From Akkermansiaceae bacterium (GTDB lineage: Bacteria; Verrucomicrobiota; Verrucomicrobiia; Verrucomicrobiales; Akkermansiaceae): a stretch of 64,000 nucleotides of DNA. This document shows positions 35,773-43,854 of this stretch, in pieces. The translations under genes and the position numbers were made by a program. The notes beneath the pieces were generated by a model, which did not search any database, was not told the origin of the DNA, and saw only the letters and a program-made list of their open reading frames with translations. The stretch is from positions 1-64,000 of the forward strand of contig JAPKDA010000001.1 of NCBI GenBank assembly GCA_028822695.1, in the 5' to 3' direction. The first letter of the stretch is position 1; every line of letters starts with the position of its first letter.

Positions 35773-35865
35773 GGCTTCGCCGGTTATCAGTTGTCAGTGA
35801 TCAGTATTCAGGGAGAAGGCTGGGGTTGGGGGGCGGGCGGGGGCGCCCGTGGTCCCGGGTGACCC
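35773..35865. repeat. Composite intergenic repeat (tandem block plus hairpin)
   Basis: 'ggttatcagttgtcagtga' tandem units are followed by GGTTGGGGGGCGGGCG-gggg-CGCCCGTGGTCC, the same syntax as at 16188 and 53742. Confidence 0.75.
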
Positions 35866-35869
35866 CGGG

Positions 35870-36244
35870 TTACTTTTTGGTGAGGAGGTCGCGGATGGAG
35901 TCGATGTCCTTCTTGGAGAGTTGTTGGTCGCTGGGGTCGAGGAGGGAGGCGACGAGGCTTTCGGGGCTGCCTGCGAAGTAGGTGGTGAGGAGGTTACTGA
36001 GGGCGGTACGCTTGGCCTTCTTGGGAGTGATGGAGGGCTTGTAGACGTAGCGGCGGCCTTCTTTGGAATGCTTGACCATGTCTTTGCCTTCGAGGGTGGC
36101 GAGGAGGGCGCGGACGGCGGAGTAGGAAGGTGGATCGGGGAGGTTTTCCTGCACTTCCTTCGCGGTGCCCTGGCCGAGACGGTAAAGAATTTCGATGATC
36201 TGCCGCTCACGACGCGACAAGTGTCCCCTTTCCAATCGGTTCAT
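35870..36244 (-). CDS. BlaI/MecI/CopY-family transcriptional repressor
   Basis: The product is 124 aa, the normal BlaI size. The N-terminal winged helix is visible: LSRRERQIIEILYRLGQGTAKEVQENL then YSAVRALLATLEGKDMVKHSKEGRRYVYKP, given here as landmark blocks. The C-terminal dimerisation region ends SIRDLLTKK. BlaI-type repressors bind dyads upstream of their own operon and are released when BlaR1/MecR1 peptidase cuts them. Here the adjacent peptidase is a pseudogene, so the repressor should be uninducible by that route unless a distant peptidase exists. The gene appears intact. Confidence 0.92.
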   Translation of the reverse strand: MNRLERGHLSRRERQIIEILYRLGQGTAKEVQENLPDPPSYSAVRALLATLEGKDMVKHSKEGRRYVYKPSITPKKAKRTALSNLLTTYFAGSPESLVASLLDPSDQQLSKKDIDSIRDLLTKK

Positions 36245-36257
36245 GGCGGCAGCCTAA

Positions 36258-36346
36258 TCGTGTGCTATAAAACCCGCAATATAAATGTTGGAAAAACAGC
36301 AGAAAAGATTTAACCGCTTGAGGTGTTACTAGTTTTCTAGCACACA
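36258..36346 (-). promoter_or_regulatory. Putative BlaI operator/promoter region
   Basis: GTGTGCTA at 36260-36267 and its exact reverse complement TAGCACAC at 36338-36345, plus a related GTGTTACTAG at 36323-36332, flank an A/T-rich segment (tataaaac, caatataaatg). Such paired half-sites are expected for an autoregulated BlaI-type repressor. Confidence 0.5.
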
Positions 36347-36766
36347 TGACAACGAGACACGCCAGTGGAGAAGGGAAGGGATTGGGGAGTTCAGGGAGCG
36401 GATCGGGGAAGCGGGGGTGGAAGCTTTGGTTGTTGGCGATGATGTCTCGCGGCTTTGTGGGAACTGCCAGAAGAGTGTGGTGGATTTGTCGGCGATGACG
36501 GTGGTGGGCATGGGTTGGTTTTTTCTGGCGATCAGGGGGTGAGGGGGCGTTGGCGGGAGGAGGGAGAAGATGCGGAGGTGCTGCGCGAAAGCGGTGTCGA
36601 CGTTCGTTCCTCACTTTGCCACCGCAGTCCAAAGGGGGGGAGAACGGAGGAGCCGGGTGCGCTCGGAGGTCGAGCTGCCGAAACAACGAAGTTGTTCCGC
36701 TACGGGAGGGGAATGCTTGAAGTGAGGGCTGAGCCCCAGGGTTTAGGGGCGACCGAGACAGTCACC
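36347..36766. repeat. Long intergenic region with repeats
   Basis: About 36350-36540 is open on the + strand in one frame without a start codon (a fragment ending MTVVGMGWFFLAIRG), possibly a decayed gene; I would not call it. After that come 'gcgaaagcggtgtcgacgttcg' (36587-36608), 'ccaccgcagtccaaa' (36620-36634), a hairpin AACAAC-gaa-GTTGTT with the flank CGCTACGGGAGG (36678-36709), and a degenerate GACCGAGACAGTCAC (36751-36765). Confidence 0.55.
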
Positions 36767-38821
36767 TTACGGCTTTTTCATGTCCGGGCCGGCGAGGAGG
36801 TAGTGCCAGAGGGCTTGGAATTGTTTTTTGGCGTCGCCATTCAGGATGTCGGGGCGGAGGGCGGAGCCGTCTCCGAGAGTGTAGCGGGGCATCTTGGAGT
36901 CGGGGGTGATGCGGAGGGGGTTGGGCATCCAGCGGTGGAAGTATTCGGGGCGGAGGCGTTGGTGAGCTTGGTCGAGGTCGATGCCTTGGACCTCGAAGGC
37001 GGCGAGTGGTTTGGTGTCGTTGACGCCGTGGCAGATGATGCAGGCGAGGCCGGTTTGTCCGGCCAGGATGTGGCCGGTTTTGGCGAGTTCGGGGTCGCGT
37101 TTGGTTTCGTCCGGTCCGCAGGGGGCGATGCCGTGGAGGCGGGTGAGGCCCGCGGCGAGTTTGTTGGCGTTGTGGTGGAAGGCGGGCATGCGCATGTCGA
37201 GCCAGGGGCGGGCGCGTTCTTTGACGGTGCCGTCGAGCATGGACTCGATGTAGGTGGTGTTGAGCATCTCGCCGATGTGGGTGAGGTGGGGGCGGGACTG
37301 GTCGAGTTTCTCGTCGTGTCCTTCGATGTGGGCGATGAGGGGTTTGGATTCCTGATGGGTGGAGGCGAGGAGAGATTGTTGGCCGTCGCGGTCGTGGCAG
37401 GCGAAGCAGCGTTGGGTGGTGAACTGGCGTTCGGCGAACTCGGCGGGGGTGTCGCGGTGGAGGGAGGCGAAGGTCTGGGAGGTTGGAATGAGGAAGGGAA
37501 GGGAGTGCAGATCTTTCCAGAGGGTTGGATTTAATCGGGGAGCTGCTCCGCGAGCTTCCGCATTTTCGGCGAGACATCCGTTGAGGTTTGCGACGTCCTT
37601 TGGAGTGGAAAGGCTGGCAAGAGGAGGGGCGAAGGGTGAGTCGTTCTTCTCTGGGCCGGTGTGGCATGCGGCGCAGTGGAGGGTTTTGGCGAGGTCTTTG
37701 CCTTTGGTCGCATCGCCTTTGGCGGGGAGGTCGAGGGGTTTGGTTTCGTGCCCTTTGGAGGCGGTGGTGAGGTAGGCGGCGAGGGCGGAGGCTTCTTCAT
37801 CGGAGAAGCGGAAGTCGGGCATGCCGATGGAATTGTAGTGGGCCTGAGGATTTTTGAGGAAGAGTTCGAGTTGGCTGGGTTGGAATTTCCAGGCGATGTT
37901 GTTGAGGGGGTGGCGGCTGTTTTTGAGATCAGGGGCTTTGTTGTCGGGGAGGGTGTGGCAGGCGACGCAGCCGAGTTCGTGGAAGAGTTGGCCGCCGTGT
38001 TTGATGAGGTCGGGGGAGAAGGCGGCGTGGGATTTTTCTTCTTTGGCGCCGAGGCTGGCGAGGTAGGCGGCAAGGTCGGCGGCTTGTTGTTTGCCCTCGT
38101 CGGTGGAGGGATCGACCATGGCGGGCATGGTGGTGGTGGGTTTGAGAGTGTGTGGTTGGGCGATCCATTGGCGGAGCCAGGATTCAGTGACGCGTTCGCC
38201 GATGGTGGTGAGGTCGGGGCTGTCGTTTGAGAGTTCGGGCATGGCGCCTTCGCCGAAGGGCTTGTCGGGGGCATGGCATTTGGTGCAGTTGTGTTCGGCG
38301 ATGAGGCGGCGGCTCATGTTGTTGTTGCCGATGGACAGGACGCCGTTCACGACTTGTGGTTGTGCGAAAGCGGTGGATGGAATGGACTCGCGGAAGAAGG
38401 AGCGTTCTTCCCAGAAGAGGCGGAATTGACCGGAGCCGTCTTCGTTGGAGGTGTAGGTGATTTCGATGGGGGTGTCGCCGGCGTTGAGGCGGAGGCGTTC
38501 GGATCTGGCGGTGCTGAGGTCGCCTTCGGAGGAGAGGGCTTCTTCGCCGTCGATGTTGAGGGTGGCTTTGCCGCGGCCTTCGAAGGAGAAGTAGAGCCGG
38601 GAGCGGGCGTCGAGTTGGAGGTTGGTCTTCCAGGTGACGGTGAAGGGGCCGGGGGCGATGCCGCTGGAGGCGGGTTTGCCTTTTTTGACGTAGAGGGCGG
38701 GGAGGCGGACGGTGCGGGTGTCGGATTGGTCGCCGGAGGTGTAGGTGGCGAGGAGGTCGGCGTGGGCGGTGGCGGACGCGAGGAGAAAGCCAATAGAGAA
38801 GGCGAGGGGGCGGGAGGTCAT
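36767..38821 (-). CDS. Multi-heme c-type cytochrome with PA14-like N-terminal domain
   Basis: The product is about 684 aa from ATG 38819-38821. A signal peptide (AFSIGFLLASATAHA) precedes a PA14-like beta domain (residues about 25-140: VKKGKPASSGIAPGPFTVTW, LYFSFEGRGKATLNIDGEE). Five CxxCH motifs follow: CTKCH, CVACH, CAACH, CFACH and CIICH. Methionine-rich 'MPAM' segments after hemes may be axial ligands. It should be an exported periplasmic electron-transfer protein. The DUF6797 gene lies upstream by 82 nt on the same strand, so they are probably one unit. Homologues in PVC bacteria are annotated only as cytochromes. Confidence 0.88.
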   Translation of the reverse strand: MTSRPLAFSIGFLLASATAHADLLATYTSGDQSDTRTVRLPALYVKKGKPASSGIAPGPFTVTWKTNLQLDARSRLYFSFEGRGKATLNIDGEEALSSEGDLSTARSERLRLNAGDTPIEITYTSNEDGSGQFRLFWEERSFFRESIPSTAFAQPQVVNGVLSIGNNNMSRRLIAEHNCTKCHAPDKPFGEGAMPELSNDSPDLTTIGERVTESWLRQWIAQPHTLKPTTTMPAMVDPSTDEGKQQAADLAAYLASLGAKEEKSHAAFSPDLIKHGGQLFHELGCVACHTLPDNKAPDLKNSRHPLNNIAWKFQPSQLELFLKNPQAHYNSIGMPDFRFSDEEASALAAYLTTASKGHETKPLDLPAKGDATKGKDLAKTLHCAACHTGPEKNDSPFAPPLASLSTPKDVANLNGCLAENAEARGAAPRLNPTLWKDLHSLPFLIPTSQTFASLHRDTPAEFAERQFTTQRCFACHDRDGQQSLLASTHQESKPLIAHIEGHDEKLDQSRPHLTHIGEMLNTTYIESMLDGTVKERARPWLDMRMPAFHHNANKLAAGLTRLHGIAPCGPDETKRDPELAKTGHILAGQTGLACIICHGVNDTKPLAAFEVQGIDLDQAHQRLRPEYFHRWMPNPLRITPDSKMPRYTLGDGSALRPDILNGDAKKQFQALWHYLLAGPDMKKP

Positions 38822-38860
38822 GGGTGGTGAAGACGTGGGATGATGGGGTCCAGCGGGGGG

Positions 38861-38899
38861 ACGCCACTGGCACGGCCTGGGGCGAGACGCCCCAGCCAC
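38861..38899. repeat. Hairpin repeat TGGGGC-gagac-GCCCCA
   Basis: Flanked by ACGGCC and GCCAC. Copies with compensating stem changes lie at 51224-51262 (TGGGGC/GCCCCA, loop aggat) and 55085-55121 (TGCGGC/GCCGCA). It sits at the 3' end of the DUF6797 gene. Confidence 0.75.
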
Positions 38900-38903
38900 G
38901 GGG

Positions 38904-41732
38904 TTATTTTACCTCGTGGACGGTGCTGTAGATGGTGCCGATGAGTTCTTCGCCTTCGGTGGTTTCGAGGTCGTAGGAGATTTTCATTTGCTCGGCGGGC
39001 TTCATGTCGGGGATTTTTAGGAAGACGGTCCTTTTGTCCTTGGACAAGAAGGCTCCGGAGACGGGGACTTTGTCGTGCTTCTTGTGTCCTTTGGATGCCT
39101 TCTTGAGGGCGTTGGCCTCGGCTTCTTTATCGGGGTTGTCGATGGAGAATTCGCCTGAGCCGTATTGTGGGCCGCGGACGTATTTCCAGCGTTCGATGGA
39201 GAAGCTGGTGGGGTCTGCGGCGAGTTCGGGATCGAGGGGTGTTTCGAATTGGATGCTGACGCCTTCCTTGGTGACGGTCAGTTGACTCGGGACGGAAACG
39301 AGGGCGTCCTTGTTGTAACGGACGCGGTGGACGGCGGCGGGAGTGGCGGCGTTTGTCTGCCAGCCGCGGAAGCCGGTCACGTACATCGAGCCGTCCTGGT
39401 GGAAGCGAGCGCGTTGGGCGGAGGACTTGAGGTTGATGGGGAGTCGGACCACGCCGCCTTGCAGCTTGCCGTTGCTCATCTTCTGCGGGAGGACGCGGTA
39501 GATGCTGGACTTGCCGTAGGAGAGGTGGAGGAGTTCGCCGTCCTTGAGGCCGAACTTGTTGCCTTGGGGGACCCAAACCTGGCCGCCACCGGAGTTGTCG
39601 ACGTTCATGGGGAGGTAGCAGAGGGGGAGGGAGAGCGGTTGGCCCTTTTGTCCGTGGGCGGTGTCTTCCACGCCCATGAAGGCGATGCCTTTCTGTGGAT
39701 CGTAGTAGTTGAGTTTGCAGCAGGGCTGCCAGGTGCCTTCGTTTTCGCCGGTGGTGATTTGGCCGTTTGGTCCGACACCCATGCCGCCGGGGGCGCGGAG
39801 GCCGGTGCCGATGACGTCGAGTTTGTAGCCGTCCTTGGAGACGCGGATGACGGTGCCGTTGTGGGGGACGATTTTGCTGAATCCGCGGCCGCCGGCGTTC
39901 ACGGGAGCGGCTTTGGCGAAGTAGAAGTTACCGTCCTTGTCGGTTTGCAGGCCGAAGGAGAACTCGTGGAAGGAGTCGGTGATGAGGACGTCGTTATTGA
40001 AGATCTTGTAGTGGTCGGCTTCGTTGTCGTCGTTGAGGTCGTGGAGGGTGTAAATGGCGTCGCGGCCGTTGACGTAGATGACGTCGTCGACGATGCGGAG
40101 GCCGAGTGGCTCGAAGAGGCCGGTGGCGAAGCGTTTCCAGGTGATTTCGCCGAAGTCCTTGATGCCGGAAGCGATCCAGACGTCGCCGTCCCAGGTGCAG
40201 ATGGCGGCGCGGTTGCCGTCGGAGAAGAAATCGAAGTCCGCAGTGCGGATTTTCATACGGTAGGGGTTTTTATCTTCGTAGGGAGGGAGGGGGATGGTGT
40301 CGACGGACCAGGTGTCCTTGTCGGAGCCGAGTTCGCCTTTGACGGTGAAGGTCTCGGGGTAGAGGAGCGGGCCGCCGGTGAGAAATGTGGTGAGTGGCTT
40401 GGAATCGGTGATTGTTCCTTCGCCGTAGCGGATGGTGATCGTGGTGGTCTCCTTGGATGGGGCGATGACCAAGCTGGTGAGGCCGTCGTTCTTCTGGAGT
40501 TGGGCACCGGAACAGGTAATGGCGGCGTCGCCTTCGGCGAGAATAGTGGTCAGGGACTGTTTGTGAGGAGCAACGGTCAGGGTGCGGATGAGTCCGTCGG
40601 GGTCACCGACGACCGAGTCGAGGATACGGGTTTCCTGGACGGTGTAGTCGAGGATGATGCGGTTGCCGTGGCGGTAGTAGCCGTTGAAATCCATGTAGGA
40701 ATGGTTTCCGTGGCCGGGGGTGGTGCGTTTGTCTGCGAACTTGCCGCCAGGTCCGGCCCAGCCTGCTCCGGAGGCGTTGCTGAAGATGCCGCCTTTGTTG
40801 CTGCGGACCTTGTTTTGCTGTCCGTGTTTGCCTCCCCAAGGGGTGTTGTCGAGAGCGACGCCGCCGGTGGTGGCGCTGGAGAACTTGAGGTTTTCGGAAT
40901 CGAAGAGGGCGACGAAGTCGGGGTCGTGGGAGGGGCGGATGACGATGCCTTTGAGGGCTTCGGGGCGGTATTTTCCGGCGGCATTCCAGTCGCCGAAGGT
41001 TTGGGCGTGGGCGAGGCCGACGTCGACGCGGTCGTGCCAGGGGTTCTTTTTGTCGGCTTCTGTCTTCGCGGCGTTGTAGTAGGCGGTCAACTCGGCGCGG
41101 GGTGTGCCGGCGGCGTGGAGGGCATCGATGAGGTTCGCGTCATCGGGCCATTCTTCGACGGTGATGTTGCGGTACTCGACGGGTGAGCCGTCGTCGTGGT
41201 TTTGGATGCCGATGTATCCCTGCACGTCGCCGCGGCCTTTCTCACAGCGGAAGATGTTGACGAGGGTTCCGTTGACGGTGGCGGCGATCCATGGTCCGGC
41301 GCAGGTAATTTCGTAGGTATTCCAATCGCCGTTCTTAATTTCAGGAAGTCGTGCCGCAGACTGGATGTCGTAGATGGAGCCGGTGGAATTTTTGCCGGGT
41401 TTGTCGCCGTTGACTTGGAGTTCGTAGGCTTGTTTGACGGCGACCCAGGGGTCGTTGCCGGGATCGGGGAAGCGGACGAAGACGCCGGAGTTCCATTTGG
41501 GGTCGTTCCATTTGAACTCCAGTTTGACGGTGAAGTTCTTGAACTGCTTTTTCTCATACCACCAGAGGCCCATGCCACCTTGTGCCTTGGCGGTATCGCC
41601 GGTGATGTCGAACTTGCCGGGTCCGGCCATTTTCCAGCCATCGGGTTTGCCGTTGAAGATGACTGATTGTTCCGCGGTGGCGGGAAGAAGCAGGGCGAGG
41701 CCGAGGGCGGTGAGTGGGGCGGTAATGTTCAT
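38904..41732 (-). CDS. DUF1080 + DUF6797 + sorbosone-dehydrogenase-like propeller protein
   Basis: The product is about 942 aa from ATG 41730-41732 (signal peptide PLTALGLALLLPATA). A longer frame runs into the RNase P RNA gene, so I rejected it. Residues about 20-200 are DUF1080 (SVIFNGKPDGWKMAGPG, FVRFPDPGNDPWVAVKQAYE). A DUF6797-type region follows (DPDFVALFDSENLKFSSATTGG, described in part). The C-terminal half is a soluble glucose/sorbosone-dehydrogenase-like propeller (NVDNSGGGQVWVPQGNKFG, PGGMGVGPNGQITTGENEG). It is paired with the multi-heme cytochrome, so an exported sugar-oxidising role feeding electrons to it is inferred. No CxxCH is visible in this protein. Confidence 0.88.
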   Translation of the reverse strand: MNITAPLTALGLALLLPATAEQSVIFNGKPDGWKMAGPGKFDITGDTAKAQGGMGLWWYEKKQFKNFTVKLEFKWNDPKWNSGVFVRFPDPGNDPWVAVKQAYELQVNGDKPGKNSTGSIYDIQSAARLPEIKNGDWNTYEITCAGPWIAATVNGTLVNIFRCEKGRGDVQGYIGIQNHDDGSPVEYRNITVEEWPDDANLIDALHAAGTPRAELTAYYNAAKTEADKKNPWHDRVDVGLAHAQTFGDWNAAGKYRPEALKGIVIRPSHDPDFVALFDSENLKFSSATTGGVALDNTPWGGKHGQQNKVRSNKGGIFSNASGAGWAGPGGKFADKRTTPGHGNHSYMDFNGYYRHGNRIILDYTVQETRILDSVVGDPDGLIRTLTVAPHKQSLTTILAEGDAAITCSGAQLQKNDGLTSLVIAPSKETTTITIRYGEGTITDSKPLTTFLTGGPLLYPETFTVKGELGSDKDTWSVDTIPLPPYEDKNPYRMKIRTADFDFFSDGNRAAICTWDGDVWIASGIKDFGEITWKRFATGLFEPLGLRIVDDVIYVNGRDAIYTLHDLNDDNEADHYKIFNNDVLITDSFHEFSFGLQTDKDGNFYFAKAAPVNAGGRGFSKIVPHNGTVIRVSKDGYKLDVIGTGLRAPGGMGVGPNGQITTGENEGTWQPCCKLNYYDPQKGIAFMGVEDTAHGQKGQPLSLPLCYLPMNVDNSGGGQVWVPQGNKFGLKDGELLHLSYGKSSIYRVLPQKMSNGKLQGGVVRLPINLKSSAQRARFHQDGSMYVTGFRGWQTNAATPAAVHRVRYNKDALVSVPSQLTVTKEGVSIQFETPLDPELAADPTSFSIERWKYVRGPQYGSGEFSIDNPDKEAEANALKKASKGHKKHDKVPVSGAFLSKDKRTVFLKIPDMKPAEQMKISYDLETTEGEELIGTIYSTVHEVK

Positions 41733-41911
41733 CTTAGAGCAGCTGGATACGCGGATATGCGGGATTCTTGTCTTTGGTTTAGGGGAACTTGCGAGGAAGG
41801 GACCGTTCCTAGCGAATTGAGGGAAAGAAGCAACATCCCGCGCGGGGGTGATTTCCTTGCGTGGGGTGTGGAGAAGAGGGTTGCTGAGTGGGTGATGGGG
41901 GACTAGGGTCT

Positions 41912-42291
41912 TCTTCGCTCCCCGGGCGACCGCGGTTCTCTTTTCGGAGAGGGTCGAGGAAAGTCCGGACACCACAGGGCAACGTGCCTCGTGAAAACGA
42001 GGGACGGTTTCGTGTAAGCGGGACCGGACAGATAGTGCCGCAGAAAATATACCGCCCGGCTTGCTGGGTAAGGGTGAAATGGTGGGGTAAGAGCCCACCG
42101 CTCCGAGGGTGACTGAGGAGGCAAGGTAAACCTCGCGTGGTGCAAGACAGAACAGGGGAAGGGCTGCCCGCCCGACCAGGATCCCCGGGTATTAGTCGCA
42201 CTCCACTTCGGTGGGGCCCCGCAAGGGTGAGACAAATGGTCGCCCATCCGCCTTCGGGCGGAGGACAGAATCCGGCTTACAGGGGAGCAAC
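41912..42291 (+). ncRNA. rnpB: RNase P RNA
   Basis: Conserved core elements are readable: GAGGAAAGTCCGGAC near 41953 (P4 5' strand region), the AGGGTGAAA and GGTAAGAGCCCACC blocks, CAAGACAGAACAGG, and the 3' GACAGAATCCGGCTTACA block ending near 42282. The ends pair as P1 (GCTCCCC with GGGGAGC). Length of about 380 nt fits a bacterial type A RNA. It is the catalytic RNA that matures tRNA 5' ends. Predicted proteins overlapping it are not genes. Confidence 0.95.
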
Positions 42292-42443
42292 TTGTACGGG
42301 AGTCTGTGTGGGGAGGGGAGATTCCACGGGTTGACACCCGTGGCTAATATCTGGTCACCCCTACCGGGGTTCGGGAGGGCGGAGGCCCGGAGTGAGGGGG
42401 CGAATTTGGACTGGGGAATTGCCGGGGGTGGGGGGATGAGGTA

Positions 42444-43550
42444 GTGCTTGTGGCAATGGAAGCGGCAGAGGAGTTGATCAGGTCGCGGGATTTACCGGAG
42501 CGTTTGGGGCCGATGACGGTGAAGGAACTGCGGCAGGGGATGCGGCGGGGGATGTTTGTGTATCCGTTTTTGGCGATCCACTTGTTGGCGGTGGTGGCGA
42601 TGGCGGTGGAGTTTCAGATGGCCGAGGTGGAGTCCTACACGGAGTTTGCGGGGATCATGAATCTGTTTTTGTTCATCCCGGGGCATCCGTGGTTTTCGGG
42701 GCCGTTCTGGGGAGTGACGGGTGGGATTTGTTTGATCCTGATGCCGCTCGGGGGGCTGGCGCTGATGGGGCAGGAGTTGGAGGAGGGGAACCATGAGTTG
42801 TTGCTGATGACTCCGCTCTCGCGGTGGAAGGTGATCCGCGGGAAATTTTTGGCGATGTGGGGGCTGTGTTTGCTGACCTTCATCTCGTTGTTGCCGTATA
42901 TGATCGTGCGTTATCTGAATGGCGGGATGGATACCTGGCGGAACATCGCCATGGCGATCACGGTGGTGTTGTTTTCGGGGACGATTGTGGCGGGAGCGAT
43001 CGGGGCGTCTTCGTTCACGGGGATTGCGGGGCGGATTGCGACGCTGGTATTGTTTTTGGGGTCAATGTTGGTGTCGCTGGGAACGGTGGGTACGGCGGCA
43101 GGGGCGGTGACGAAGACGGCGGGGGTGGTGTATTCGTTGAATGTGTTAGCGGTGATCTTTTGTTATACGATCTTCGGTTTGGCCCTGGCGCGGTCACGGA
43201 TCCGGTTGGTGGTGCATCACTATGAGGTGAAGCCGAGTTGGATGATCATTGGCTTGTTGTTCTTCACGCCCTTCGTGGTGGGGATGGCAACGGCGATAAC
43301 CCTTGGTTGGGGTGGTGGGCTGGGTCTCATTGGAATGGGTTTGGTGGGGTGGTTTGCAGATGTGAGTCCGAAGGCGCCGAAGTGGGTGGTGGCTCCGGCG
43401 CCGAATGTGCCGGCGGTTCCGGGAACGGGGGCGCCGCCGCCCTTGCCGGAAGTGAAGGTGGAGGTGCCGATTCCGGGGGTGGTTGCGGCAGAGAGCCCGG
43501 AACCCGGAACCCAGAACCCGGAGGAGGGGGAGAGTGGGGAGCTGCTCTAG
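42444..43550 (+). CDS. ABC-2-type permease-like multi-pass membrane protein
   Basis: The product is 368 aa from GTG 42444 or 364 aa from ATG 42456; GGGATGAGG lies just before. It has about six hydrophobic segments (for example FVYPFLAIHLLAVVAMAVEF, GLCLLTFISLLPYMIV, ATLVLFLGSMLVSLG, MIIGLLFFTPFVVGMAT). The block GQELEEGNHELLLMTPLSRWKVIRGKF is typical of ABC-2 permeases of unknown cargo. The last 60 residues form a Pro/Val-rich cytoplasmic tail ending PEEGESGELL. No ATP-binding partner is encoded beside it, so the transporter assignment is tentative. Confidence 0.75.
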   Translation: MLVAMEAAEELIRSRDLPERLGPMTVKELRQGMRRGMFVYPFLAIHLLAVVAMAVEFQMAEVESYTEFAGIMNLFLFIPGHPWFSGPFWGVTGGICLILMPLGGLALMGQELEEGNHELLLMTPLSRWKVIRGKFLAMWGLCLLTFISLLPYMIVRYLNGGMDTWRNIAMAITVVLFSGTIVAGAIGASSFTGIAGRIATLVLFLGSMLVSLGTVGTAAGAVTKTAGVVYSLNVLAVIFCYTIFGLALARSRIRLVVHHYEVKPSWMIIGLLFFTPFVVGMATAITLGWGGGLGLIGMGLVGWFADVSPKAPKWVVAPAPNVPAVPGTGAPPPLPEVKVEVPIPGVVAAESPEPGTQNPEEGESGELL

Positions 43551-43599
43551 GATCGAACTTAATATCGTCATGCGGCGACCGGGACAAGGGGCATGGAGG

Positions 43600-43737
43600 T
43601 TTTGGACTGCGGTGGCAGAGTGAGGAACGAATGGCGACACCGCTTTGGGCAGGAGCGCTTGCCGGATGTTGGGGCGGGGGCTGATCCCCAAAGGGGTGTT
43701 GCCACCCCTCCCGGGGTTCTGCCACCGCAGTCCAAAA
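43600..43737. mobile_element. MITE-like element, 138 bp, perfect 20-bp terminal inverted repeats
   Basis: The ends are TTTTGGACTGCGGTGGCAGA (43600-43619) and its exact reverse complement (43718-43737). Internal text 'gaggaacgaatggcgacaccgcttt' matches inverted parts of the elements at 36587 and 59286. No transposase frame is present, so it is non-autonomous. A target duplication is not evident. Confidence 0.8.
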
Positions 43738-43854
43738 TAGGGGGGTGGCCGCACGGAATTGCCGAAACGACGAAGTTGATTCGCTAAAAGAAGTGGGACG
43801 GGGAGAGGGCGGACTGGGAAGTCCGCGGAACCTTTTGCAGGCTGGAAGCCTGCA
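43738..43854. repeat. Hairpin repeats downstream of the aspartyl protease
   Basis: A diverged 'ccgaaacgacgaagttgattcgct' copy (43762-43786), a GGACT-GGGA-AGTCC hairpin (43811-43824) and a 7-bp hairpin TGCAGGC-tggaa-GCCTGCA (43836-43854) directly next to the protease stop. A near copy of the last one lies at 55210-55225, also at a gene end. Confidence 0.65.

Noticed and set aside
36350-36542. + strand frame ending MTVVGMGWFFLAIRG
   Set aside because: No start codon, rare AGA/AGG codons, no family; might be a decayed gene tail.
41733-42098. N-terminal extension of the DUF6797 protein
   Set aside because: It overlaps the RNase P RNA gene and lacks protein character; the signal peptide begins at 41732.
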